Source: M55B144 sp964550615 (GTDB taxonomy: Bacteria > Bipolaricaulota > Bipolaricaulia > UBA7950 > UBA9294). Taken from it: a stretch of DNA of 51,352 bases. Of the stretch, positions 30,523 through 38,595 are shown piece by piece. Positions within the stretch are counted from its first letter, which is position 1. Every line of letters starts with the position of its first letter. Location: the NCBI GenBank assembly GCA_964550615.1, contig CAZKAB010000010.1:1-51352 (forward strand). Reading direction: 5' to 3'. The notes beneath the pieces are model-generated. The model was not told the origin of the DNA and ran no database searches. It saw only the letters and a program-made list of their open reading frames with translations. The position numbers and the translations under genes were made by a program.

Positions 30523-31758
30523 ATGAATACACTACTAGTTCTCGGAGTAATGCTTGCCGTTGGCCTCATACTGGGAGAATTAGGCGAGAAGCTGGGGTTT
30601 CCGCGGGTTACCGGATACATACTCGCCGGTATCCTTCTCAACCCCCAGGTTTTTCACTTCGTGCCTGCAACGTTCGTCCATGAGACAAACGCGATAACCG
30701 ACATCTCATTGGCCATTCTCACCTTTTCCATCGGCGGGACACTCGCATTAGCCCCATTGAAGGAACTGGGGAAAGGAATAGCCTTTATTGCTTTCGGTGA
30801 GGCAGAATTGGCGGCGTTGGCCGTCACTGCTGGAATGCTTGTCACGCTTCCCTTCCTCATTCATATCGAAGGGGCAACGTTCATCACCACCTATCTACCA
30901 TTGGCAATCCTCCTCGGGTCGCTCGCCAGCCCCACAGATCCTTCCGCGACCCTTGCAGTGATCCATCAATACAAAGCAAAGGGACCGGTATCCTTCAGCA
31001 TCATGGGAGTAGCCGCGCTTGACGATGCTCTCGGAATCATCAACTTCAGCATTGCAATGGTCATAGCCGCTATTTTCAGCTCGCACACGGCACCCAATAT
31101 CATCTCACTCACTGAACCATTAGGAGGAATCGCCGGTTCAATCATCATCGGCGGAATGTGTGGCCTTGTGTTTCATGCTGTGTCGCGCGCGCTACGAAAC
31201 GCCCCTGAGGGATTGCTGATTGTCGTTATCATGGCAATCCTCTCTTTGTGTTACGGTCTTGCGACCATGCTCGAATTGGACCAGCTCCTTGCCACCATGG
31301 TAGTAGGGGTGACCGTAGTCAATTTTGGGCGTGAACGCGACCGCATTTTCCACCTTGTCGAGGAGTATGCCGAGCCGCTCATATTCGTCCTCTTCTTCAC
31401 CATCAGCGGCATGTATCTGGATTTCAAGATTCTCGTAGGACTCCTGCCGATAGTCCTTCTGTTCGTCATCTTTCGCGCCGCCGGGAAACTCACGGGAACA
31501 CTCATCGGCGCGTCTATTGCCCACGCCTCAAGACCGGTTCGCCGCTATACCGGGTGGGGGTTGCTCCCGCAAGGAGGAATTGTCATCGGCCTCGCTCTGA
31601 TAATGAGACAGAATCCTGCTTTTATCTCTATCAGTGATGCAATAGTGAGTGTGACGATCGGAGCAACAGTCATTCATGAATTGATCGGCCCTCTGACATC
31701 CAAGTTCGCCCTCCAGAAAGCCGGAGAGTTGCCCGGCCACGATTCAGGCTCCCGCTGA
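30523..31758 (+). CDS. CPA2-type cation:proton antiporter
   Basis: A 411-residue inner-membrane antiporter of the CPA2/KefB-NapA type with about 12-13 hydrophobic segments. The ion-binding region is visible as GSLASPTDPSATLAVIHQY and GVAALDDALGIINFSIAM, where the Asp residues are placed as in NapA-like exchangers. No RCK or TrkA-N regulatory domain follows, so it is more likely a Na+/H+ or K+/H+ exchanger than a gated KefC system. The start ATG 30523 follows GAGAGGA at 7 nt; longer readings upstream run through the AT-rich promoter region of the divergent gene. It is followed at 76 nt by the PKD protein with its own promoter. Confidence 0.9.
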   Translation: MNTLLVLGVMLAVGLILGELGEKLGFPRVTGYILAGILLNPQVFHFVPATFVHETNAITDISLAILTFSIGGTLALAPLKELGKGIAFIAFGEAELAALAVTAGMLVTLPFLIHIEGATFITTYLPLAILLGSLASPTDPSATLAVIHQYKAKGPVSFSIMGVAALDDALGIINFSIAMVIAAIFSSHTAPNIISLTEPLGGIAGSIIIGGMCGLVFHAVSRALRNAPEGLLIVVIMAILSLCYGLATMLELDQLLATMVVGVTVVNFGRERDRIFHLVEEYAEPLIFVLFFTISGMYLDFKILVGLLPIVLLFVIFRAAGKLTGTLIGASIAHASRPVRRYTGWGLLPQGGIVIGLALIMRQNPAFISISDAIVSVTIGATVIHELIGPLTSKFALQKAGELPGHDSGSR

Positions 31759-31784
31759 GTCCGACGAAACTGTTTCAGGTGATA

Positions 31785-31815
31785 TTGCGCAAAGTCTCGA
31801 CGATTCTGCTATACT
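31785..31815 (+). promoter_or_regulatory. Possible promoter of the PKD-protein gene
   Basis: TATACT at 31810-31815 with TTGCGC at 31785-31790; the 19-nt spacer is longer than usual, so the -35 is doubtful. AAGGAGGG follows at 31823. Confidence 0.4.
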
Positions 31816-31834
31816 CATCGCCAAGGAGGGAAGA

Positions 31835-32647
31835 ATGTCAAGACGAATCCAAATGGTGTTGCTCATTATCGCAGTTTTATCGGTGCCGCTTCTCGGCGCG
31901 GACAAGATCAGTGTCCTCCCGCCGAACGGCACGGGCTATTCAGTCGACGAATTAGCTTCCATACAGCAGGCCATTGTCACGCTTGCTGACATACTGAACG
32001 ATTACAGCTTTGGCTCCTATCGCTATTTTGACCCTTCGGAATGGATGAGTAGCGACTTCTCCGCCTACACCGCGGGAATTCTCGCGTCAGACGGATACGT
32101 CACTCAGCTTGTCCGACAGGACGGGTGGCCCGATGGCACGCACACTTGGGTTCTGGTCGGAATTCCCGTCTCTTCCGGCACGGCATGGATTCCAGTTGAG
32201 GCTTCTCCAACACTGGGGAAGCGGCAATCGTATCTCGGCAGTATCCCGACCTATGTAGACACGGAAGGGACACTCTGGTTCGATGCCGCCTACACAACGT
32301 TCCAAGCCGAGGTTAGCCTTCCGAAGAACATCCCTCCGATTGTATCGATCCGCGTGGTCCCAACGCAGAGCATCGTTGGGCAAGACGTGACATTCATGGC
32401 ACTTGCTTCCTATGATCCTGACGGGGAGATGGTGCACTACGATTGGGACATCGCAGGATTGGAGACGTCACATGCAAGCACGGTCCGTACGGCGTTCCAG
32501 ACTGCCGGTACGTACACCATCACCCTGGTCGGAACCGATTCGCGCGGAGCGGCCACAACCGCAAGCATCGATTTTCAGGTGAGAAACCCGGGACAGCCCG
32601 TACCAGCATCAGCGTCAGGCGGATGCGGTTGTCACAGCGGATCCTAG
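31835..32647 (+). CDS. Exported PKD-domain protein with Cys/Gly C-terminus
   Basis: A 270-residue protein with a signal peptide (RRIQMVLLIIAVLSVPLLGA). Residues 35-160 form a domain with HTWVLVGIP, GTAWIPVEASP and LGKRQSYLGSIP, which resembles the transglutaminase-like fold in its His-Trp and Asp/Glu spacing, though no catalytic Cys is obvious. Residues 165-252 are a PKD/Ig-like domain (IVSIRVVPTQSIVGQDVTF, SYDPDGEMVHYDWDI, YTITLVGTDSRGA). The end is a short SGGCGCHSGS. PKD domains mediate surface attachment or protein contacts. The three-residue CGC group could bind metal or be a sorting or modification site; this is inference. Confidence 0.75.
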   Translation: MSRRIQMVLLIIAVLSVPLLGADKISVLPPNGTGYSVDELASIQQAIVTLADILNDYSFGSYRYFDPSEWMSSDFSAYTAGILASDGYVTQLVRQDGWPDGTHTWVLVGIPVSSGTAWIPVEASPTLGKRQSYLGSIPTYVDTEGTLWFDAAYTTFQAEVSLPKNIPPIVSIRVVPTQSIVGQDVTFMALASYDPDGEMVHYDWDIAGLETSHASTVRTAFQTAGTYTITLVGTDSRGAATTASIDFQVRNPGQPVPASASGGCGCHSGS

Positions 32648-32671
32648 CCCATAGGTGGAACTGGATAGAGT

Positions 32672-32706
32672 GCGCGCGTCCCTGCGATTGTCGCCGGGAC
32701 GCGCGC
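32672..32706. terminator. GC-rich hairpin between converging genes
   Basis: GCGCGCGTCCC (32672-32682) and GGGACGCGCGC (32696-32706) form a perfect 11-bp stem with a 13-nt loop, in the 66 nt between the PKD gene and the converging DUF5320 gene. No T run follows on either strand, so it may act as a Rho-type or RNA-end barrier and not as an intrinsic terminator. Confidence 0.55.
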
Positions 32707-32713
32707 TAAAGTA

Positions 32714-33028
32714 CTATTCCATTTCGGCCTCACTGAGTCTGCGTTCTATATCAGCAAGGGCTGCTCTCAGTTCATCCGCCTGAACACGCAGTTCATCGAC
32801 CTGATCTGTCGGTATCTCCGCATGAGCGGATGCACGATATGATGAGGCATATCCAAAACCACCCAAGCGTCCCATTCCACGGCCAAGACCGCGGCCAAAC
32901 CCAAGACCAGGACTTGCCGCACGCCATCTGCTCCCAAGACCAATTGATCGTCCGACATTGCAGTAACCAAGCCCTCGACCAGTCATCGGACCAGCTCCCA
33001 TCGGTCCTGTACGATTTCTTCCCGGCAT
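32714..33028 (-). CDS. DUF5320 family protein
   Basis: A 104-residue protein of the DUF5320 family, recognised from MPGRNRTGPMGAGPMTGRGLGYC at the N-terminus and an Arg/Gly-rich middle, with a predicted coiled coil at the end (QVDELRVQADELRAALADIE). It contains one Cys in GYCNVG. In other genomes these genes often stand beside NifB/NifX-type or Mrp/MTH1175-like genes; none is near here. The function is unknown. The ATG follows GGAGGTG, behind a full-strength promoter. Confidence 0.85.
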   Translation of the reverse strand: MPGRNRTGPMGAGPMTGRGLGYCNVGRSIGLGSRWRAASPGLGFGRGLGRGMGRLGGFGYASSYRASAHAEIPTDQVDELRVQADELRAALADIERRLSEAEME

Positions 33029-33059
33029 TATGCACCTCCACTATTTATTGCATATGCAC

Positions 33060-33088
33060 ATTATAGAGAGAGACGCACTCCTTTTCAA
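33060..33088 (-). promoter_or_regulatory. Consensus promoter of the DUF5320 gene
   Basis: TTGAAA (33088-33083), 17 nt, TATAAT (33065-33060). This is one of the strongest promoters in the window, with a leader of about 25 nt. Confidence 0.7.
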
Positions 33089-33118
33089 GCATGGCCGAAT
33101 GAACCAGGCGACGTCCCA

Positions 33119-33997
33119 TCAATCCTTTCCTGCCGCACATTTCACCACGTTTTCCATGATCATGGTCGTCGTCATCGGGCCCACTCCGCCGGGAACGGGC
33201 GTTATCAGTTTGACCTTGGGTGCCACGGCACCGAAATCGACATCGCCCACGATACCTTCCTCAGTGACATTGATGCCGACGTCAATCACAACTGCCTCAT
33301 CCTTCACCATGTCCGCAGTCACGAAACGCGGGCGCCCTACCGCCACGCAAACCACGTCAGCTCTCTTTACGACATCTGAGAGACCCCGCGTCTTTGAATG
33401 ACAGACAGTGACCGTCGCGCCTTCTGTCAGCAGTAGCATGCTCAGCGGCCGGCCAACAGCGAGGCTGCGGCCAATCACGACAACTTCGCGACCGACAAGG
33501 TCGATCCCGCTTTCCAGAAGGAGCTCCATCACCGCCTGTGGTGTCGCCGGCAGAAGAATGTCCCGTCGCTCGTTGAGCGCGACATACGAAGCGCTCTCCG
33601 CTCCCACTACCACCATGCGGCCTACAGTGAGAGGGTTTATCCCATCGATGTCTTTTCCCGGCGCGACTTCACATGAGATCGCACCAAGTGATATCGACCG
33701 CGGGAGCGGAAGTTCGATGAATATGCCATCGACGGACCGATCCCCATTCAGCCTCCTGATAATGTCAACGATCTCCGCCTGCGATGTTGTATCGGGAAGC
33801 TCGACTCCGACAAACCTTATGCCCAGCCTGGCGGCGAGCCTTGACTTGGCGCGGTAGTAGACAGCGGCCGCGTCGTCGTCACCGATGAGAATGCAGGCGA
33901 TGGTCGGAATAACGCCGTCTTGAGATAGAACCTCGATCTTTCGTTGCAGACTCTCCTGTCGTCTACGTGCGATCGCGCGGCCATCTATTATTGCCAC
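33119..33997 (-). CDS. folD: Bifunctional methylenetetrahydrofolate dehydrogenase/cyclohydrolase
   Basis: A 292-residue enzyme that converts methylene-THF to formyl-THF. The catalytic Lys is in AAVYYRAKSRLAARLGI, followed by GIFIELPLPRSIS, GKDIDGINPLTVG, the NAD(P)-binding GREVVVIGRSLAVGRPLSML and the ending LITPVPGGVGPMTTTMIMENV. All are FolD signatures. The start ATG 33997 stands 13 nt after the stop of the LptFG-LptD gene, and a CCTCCT stretch on the complementary reading gives AGGAGG as ribosome site. It is probably in one unit with the envelope gene upstream. Confidence 0.97.
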   Translation of the reverse strand: MAIIDGRAIARRRQESLQRKIEVLSQDGVIPTIACILIGDDDAAAVYYRAKSRLAARLGIRFVGVELPDTTSQAEIVDIIRRLNGDRSVDGIFIELPLPRSISLGAISCEVAPGKDIDGINPLTVGRMVVVGAESASYVALNERRDILLPATPQAVMELLLESGIDLVGREVVVIGRSLAVGRPLSMLLLTEGATVTVCHSKTRGLSDVVKRADVVCVAVGRPRFVTADMVKDEAVVIDVGINVTEEGIVGDVDFGAVAPKVKLITPVPGGVGPMTTTMIMENVVKCAAGKD

Positions 33998-34009
33998 CCA
34001 AACCTCCTG

Positions 34010-37000
34010 CTATTCTCCGATTTCAAACTGTGTGGATACGGGAGCATAGCGCAGAATCGCTTCGGGAAAGGCAAGTATGGAAGTATACACCCAGACCTGG
34101 CCGCTGGTTCGCTCGATTCCAACCCGCAGACAATCGTAGAAGTCGTAAAACAGGCCAAAGCTCGGATCGACGATCGCTGCCTCGCCCCAGTCATACTCTC
34201 CTCCCGCGCTGATCCCCCAGCCAGAGTCGCTCGTCAATCTTGTATCCACAGAAACAGTCGCCAGCCGCCCCGCATTCAGATCGACATCGCTCGTGAGTGC
34301 GATTTCGCCGGTCGCCAAGCTTCCCACGTGTACGTCGAACGTCGCCGTGTCGAATCTATTCAGAAGCGCATCGTATGGAATGCTCCACGTCAGGCTTGCT
34401 CCAGGCGTGGACGAGTCGCCACTAAGGGTCACATATGTGAACGCTGAGGAGGCCGGATCGTAGTCCGCTGTCAGCTTGAATCTCGCTCCCAGCGTCCAAT
34501 CAGCGGTCAATTCCAATACATCGAACGTTCCGGCAGCAAGGTCGATTCCGCCTGCCACCTGCAATCCAATTGCATCGTCGACCGAGAACACCCATGTGAG
34601 GTGATTCTTCGCCACAAGATGGTCGAACTCGAACGGACTCTCGCCGTTAACCTCCTGATAGGTGTACGAGAGCTTCATTCCTGGATATGTGAGGCCGATA
34701 GAAAGCAGAAACGAAGTACGCCTCTCCATCATTTGGCTTGCCTCATAGCCGGTCATCCTTATCTCTGCCTTTGGCGTAAGTACAAACCCAAAGAACGACA
34801 GTGGGGACACGGCAAAGCTGATAGATCCATCTCCACGCAGAGAAGCTCCGGTAAGGATTCCATCCACCCATTCACGATACCATCCCACGCTCATTCGCGG
34901 AGTAGCGGACAGATCCCCCCAGGTGAACTTAGAGCGGGAGAGCGCCAATTCGGGAAGGTGCTCGTCGATGCGTACCTGTTCATCGTCATTATTAGTGGTG
35001 CGGGCAGCAGAGAGTGCCAATCGCCAGTCGCCAAGATCGCCTGCGGTCGAGAATGAGAATGCAAGATCGTTCTCTTCCCCGACCGATCGATAGCTCATTC
35101 CGCCCGTTATTTTCCATCCTTGAGTAAGATCCGCCGTGTGATTGAGTGACAACTCGATCGTCTTGTCTCCCACTTTGGCGGGAAAATAGTAGCCTTTGAT
35201 TGTTCCCTGCTGGCCGGCAAACGCGTAACGCAGAACCGCCCCCAGGCCAACCTCCTGAAAGCGCGTGAAGTAGTCGAACAGGATCGCACCGTAGTTCCTA
35301 TCGTCCAGGTAGAAAGGTAGATTCCACTTGACGAACCATCCATGCACTCCACTATTGCCGATCGCGGGAAACAACGGACTATCGAGCGTCTCTTTGAGCG
35401 GCTGGACGTATACCGGCAACCAGAAGACGCGAACCCCGAATGACTTCACGGTGAGATTGAACGCGACGATCAGTTGGTCGGGATAGAGGAGAAGCCGCCC
35501 CGTCTCGATTACGTACGGTTGAGCGCCCAGCACTCCCCCACAGCAGTCGCATGTGCTGAGTTCGGCACTGTCAATGTCGATGGTCTTCAGTTCTCCATCG
35601 TCGCCAAACGCGATCTTGCCATCCGCCCCCTGATAGATCAACGTATGGGTTTCTCCGCTCGTATTCACAAAGTCACTCTTTCCGCTGAAGTCCACGGCCG
35701 TCGCCCGTCGCGTGATCAGCGCCCCATTCGAATAGGACAACAAGACGTCGATTTGGTGCCCCGAAAGGGAGAATCCGTCTCCCATCTTCAGCTGTACATT
35801 TCCGACCGCGCGCAGCCGCCAGTCTCCATCTTTGTCTTGGTCGACGCTTGCTTCGTCAGCGGCAAGCGTCGTGTCGCCATACGCCAATTGCACATCACCC
35901 TTCGCCGCGACATGTTTCCGGTCGGAGGAGATCGTCAGCCCATCACTTGTAATATCAAGCGGGATCTCCTGACCATGAACGGAAAAGGCCATGAGAGAGA
36001 TCAAAATGACAAAGAACGGGAGAATGCGGCGCATCCGTCCCCACCAGTCATGATGCCCGAGGCGATCGAGCCGCATGAACAAGAGCACACCTGCGACCCC
36101 AAATATGATATTCGGAAACCACGCTCCGAGCGGCGCAGGAATGATACCACGCCGGCCCAGGGTCTCCGTCCACAGAAGAACGCCTTGAAACAGGCCGACA
36201 AGCAGAAGGCTGATCACCACGCCTACCGCACGGCTTCGCCAGCCGAAGATCAGGCTGGCGGCGCCGCCGAAAAGCACGAATATGATCGTTGCAAACGGAA
36301 TCGCCACCTTGAGATTGCTCTCGACGACCAGATCATCCACCGCAGCGCCGCTCTTTCGCAACAGTTTGATCTGCCTACGCAACTCTCCGATTCCCATCTC
36401 AGCCGGCGTGCGCGATCCAAACAAGAAGGCGCTCCCCACTTGCCCGACGGCAATCTGAAGGGCGGCAAAGCCCCCAGTATAGATGAGGAGACCGTCATGG
36501 TCATACCCATACACCTTGCCATCATCGAGATCCCAGGAATCACCGCTCCAGCGCCCCGTGCCCGCGGTAAGGATCGTAACCGCCGCTTTTGATTGCGGGA
36601 ACAGCTTTCCGGTTACATCGTATACGATGACTTCGTGAAGGGTCCCTGTGTTTTCGTCGTAGCTTCGCACATAGAAGAACTCTCCCTCCGGCCCCTTGAA
36701 GAACGTATTGGCGCGGATATGCGGCACTCCTTGGCGGAAGATGATGGCGGTCAGTTTCTGCTGGTAGACGTGCTCGGACGCGGGGACGGCCCAGTTGTAC
36801 AGCACGAAGTCGACCCCGGCAACGACAACAGCAGCGATGACGAGCGGGAGAAGAATGCGGCGAAGCGAGATTCCAGCCGCCTCCAGTGCCATCACCTCTC
36901 GATCATGTACCAGCCTTCCCAGCCCGAGGAAGGTAGCGAACAGGCCGCTCACCGGCAAGGCAAGCACGAGGAGGCTCGGGAGCTTGAGGACAAGGAGATG

Positions 37001-37156
37001 GACGAGTGCAACGATCCCAACGCCGCGATCCACCATCAGATCGGACAAGGAAAGGATTAGATTGAGCAGAATGAATAACAGCAGGCCGCCCAACGAGACA
37101 AGGAACGGCCCGATCATCTCGGCCAGGATATATCGATCGCAGCGACGGATCATCAT
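34010..37156 (-). CDS. LptF/G permease fused to LptA/LptD-like outer-membrane LPS assembly protein
   Basis: One stop-free frame of 1048 codons. Residues 1-370 are an LptF/LptG (YjgP/YjgQ) permease: opening IRRCDRYILAEMIGPFLVSL, three N-terminal helices, a periplasmic beta-jellyroll (about 105-250), three C-terminal helices (NLKVAIPFATIIFVLFGG to FGVAGVLLFMRLDRLG). From Met375 comes a signal-peptide-like segment (ILPFFVILISLMAFSVHG), then an OstA/LptA-type domain (about 400-530; LTISSDRKHVAAKGDVQLAY), a Cys-containing AELSTCDCCGG block typical of LptD, and a C-terminal beta-strand-rich barrel ending with a terminal strand. In E. coli these parts are separate proteins spanning the envelope. Either the product is cleaved after SVHG or the LptD part is also made from ATG 36034, which has a weak GGGG upstream. 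The start ATG 37156 fits the family; 37210 is possible. Confidence 0.85.
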   Translation of the reverse strand: MMIRRCDRYILAEMIGPFLVSLGGLLLFILLNLILSLSDLMVDRGVGIVALVHLLVLKLPSLLVLALPVSGLFATFLGLGRLVHDREVMALEAAGISLRRILLPLVIAAVVVAGVDFVLYNWAVPASEHVYQQKLTAIIFRQGVPHIRANTFFKGPEGEFFYVRSYDENTGTLHEVIVYDVTGKLFPQSKAAVTILTAGTGRWSGDSWDLDDGKVYGYDHDGLLIYTGGFAALQIAVGQVGSAFLFGSRTPAEMGIGELRRQIKLLRKSGAAVDDLVVESNLKVAIPFATIIFVLFGGAASLIFGWRSRAVGVVISLLLVGLFQGVLLWTETLGRRGIIPAPLGAWFPNIIFGVAGVLLFMRLDRLGHHDWWGRMRRILPFFVILISLMAFSVHGQEIPLDITSDGLTISSDRKHVAAKGDVQLAYGDTTLAADEASVDQDKDGDWRLRAVGNVQLKMGDGFSLSGHQIDVLLSYSNGALITRRATAVDFSGKSDFVNTSGETHTLIYQGADGKIAFGDDGELKTIDIDSAELSTCDCCGGVLGAQPYVIETGRLLLYPDQLIVAFNLTVKSFGVRVFWLPVYVQPLKETLDSPLFPAIGNSGVHGWFVKWNLPFYLDDRNYGAILFDYFTRFQEVGLGAVLRYAFAGQQGTIKGYYFPAKVGDKTIELSLNHTADLTQGWKITGGMSYRSVGEENDLAFSFSTAGDLGDWRLALSAARTTNNDDEQVRIDEHLPELALSRSKFTWGDLSATPRMSVGWYREWVDGILTGASLRGDGSISFAVSPLSFFGFVLTPKAEIRMTGYEASQMMERRTSFLLSIGLTYPGMKLSYTYQEVNGESPFEFDHLVAKNHLTWVFSVDDAIGLQVAGGIDLAAGTFDVLELTADWTLGARFKLTADYDPASSAFTYVTLSGDSSTPGASLTWSIPYDALLNRFDTATFDVHVGSLATGEIALTSDVDLNAGRLATVSVDTRLTSDSGWGISAGGEYDWGEAAIVDPSFGLFYDFYDCLRVGIERTSGQVWVYTSILAFPEAILRYAPVSTQFEIGE

Positions 37157-37236
37157 CGTCTCACGATGATACTGGAATCGATACCTTTGCGCCCAGAAAA
37201 CCGTCACCATTGCCGGAATTGCGCACTGATCTCCGT

Positions 37237-37265
37237 TTGACCGCTCCTGACCGATAAGTTATATT
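37237..37265 (+). promoter_or_regulatory. Promoter of miaB, close to the start codon
   Basis: TTGACC (37237-37242), 17 nt, TATATT (37260-37265). The predicted transcript start near 37272 leaves only about 7 nt before the ATG at 37279, and the ATG at 37267 would lie upstream of the transcript. Confidence 0.65.
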
Positions 37266-37278
37266 GATGTCGGTATCT

Positions 37279-38595
37279 ATGAACAAGCGCCTATACATCG
37301 AAACTTGGGGATGTCAGATGAACATCCATCAGTCAGAGGGAATCGCCGGCGTCCTAGAACAGGACGGACTCACTCTCACCGATTCCCTGTCAGACGCTGA
37401 TGTTGTTGTGTTCAATACATGCATGGTACGCCAGAAGGCTGAAGAGAAGGTGTACGGACGCATCGGCGCGGTCGTTGAGGAAAAACGAAAGCGCCGCGTC
37501 ATTCTCGGGATCGGAGGATGTATGACGCAGGTACGCGGCGCCTCGTTGTTGAAGCGATTTCCTGCAATCGACTTCGTCTTCGGATCGAGCGACCTTGCCG
37601 CTCTCCCGGATATTGTGCGCAGATCAACAACGCGCGGCGAGCGCATCGCCCATCTTCCCGCGCCGGCGGACATCGAGCGCATCCAATACCACCGCCAAAG
37701 CCCAGTGACGGCAATGATCACCATCACCCAGGGCTGCTCGAACTTCTGCTCCTACTGCATAGTCCCCTATGCCCGCGGGAACCTACGCAGCCGTCCGCCG
37801 GAGGACATCATCGAAGAAGCCGAAGCCGTCCTTCAGACCGGGTATCGGGAGATCCTTCTTCTCGGCCAGAACGTCGATTCGTACGGCAGGGACAGCCAAG
37901 AGTACGGAAGCTTCGCCGATCTGCTGGAAAGACTCGCTGCCGTCGGTACGCCGAGAATCAGGTTCACAAGTTCACATCCCAAGGACATGACCGCCGCGGT
38001 AATCACTGCGGTCGCCAACCACAAGAACATCTGCAACCACATCCACCTCGCCTGCCAGTCGGGGAGTGACCGCATTCTTGGATTGATGAACCGCGGTTAC
38101 ACGCGCGCATCGTTTCTCGGTATCCTCGAGCAGGCACGTACGAGGATCCCAGATATCAACATCACCACTGACCTGATCGTCGGTTACCCGGGGGAAACGA
38201 AGGCCGATTTCGAAGCGACCCTGGAGCTTATCGAGCGGGCGCAATTCGGTTCGATTTTCGTTGCCATGTACTCACCTCGCCCAGGCACGCGGAGCGCGGA
38301 CCTCGATGACAACGTCTCTTCCGAAGTCAAGAGCGCCCGGCTGCACGCAGTGCTCGACCTGCAACGAGAGATTGCGCTGAAGCAAAACCAGGATTGCATT
38401 GGGGCAACTGTTGAGATTCTTGTGGAAGGAAAGACACAGGAAGGACAACCCTATGGCCGAAGTGACGACCACCGCACTGTCGTTCTCGATGGAGACGGGG
38501 AGATCGGCGAGTTCGTGTCGGTATTGGTCGATGACGCAACGACCTCCTCGTTGAGGGGAAAGCGCATCGATTCCATGGTACCGCAAGGAGTGTAA
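37279..38595 (+). CDS. miaB: tRNA-2-methylthio-N6-dimethylallyladenosine synthase MiaB
   Basis: A 438-residue radical-SAM methylthiotransferase acting on A37 of tRNAs. The N-terminal domain has its three Fe-S cysteines (TWGCQMN, FNTCMVR, GGCMTQ). The radical-SAM cluster is CSNFCSYCIVPYARG and the SAM site includes GYREILLLGQNVDSYG. The TRAM domain is at the C-terminus. YIETWGCQMNIHQSEGI starts right after MNKRL, so ATG 37279 is the likely start; the earlier ATG at 37267 lies in the promoter. No ribosome site is present, in keeping with a near-leaderless mRNA. The stop overlaps the PfkB start (TAATG). Confidence 0.96.
   Translation: MNKRLYIETWGCQMNIHQSEGIAGVLEQDGLTLTDSLSDADVVVFNTCMVRQKAEEKVYGRIGAVVEEKRKRRVILGIGGCMTQVRGASLLKRFPAIDFVFGSSDLAALPDIVRRSTTRGERIAHLPAPADIERIQYHRQSPVTAMITITQGCSNFCSYCIVPYARGNLRSRPPEDIIEEAEAVLQTGYREILLLGQNVDSYGRDSQEYGSFADLLERLAAVGTPRIRFTSSHPKDMTAAVITAVANHKNICNHIHLACQSGSDRILGLMNRGYTRASFLGILEQARTRIPDINITTDLIVGYPGETKADFEATLELIERAQFGSIFVAMYSPRPGTRSADLDDNVSSEVKSARLHAVLDLQREIALKQNQDCIGATVEILVEGKTQEGQPYGRSDDHRTVVLDGDGEIGEFVSVLVDDATTSSLRGKRIDSMVPQGV

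Noticed and set aside
36034..36090. Reading the LptFG-LptD frame as two ordinary adjacent genes
   Set aside because: There is no stop codon between the two parts and no frameshift signature; the internal ATG has only a weak ribosome site. An internal start is kept as an alternative within the fusion finding.
37267..37278. Earlier ATG for miaB
   Set aside because: It lies upstream of the predicted transcript start, and the family match begins just after the ATG at 37279.
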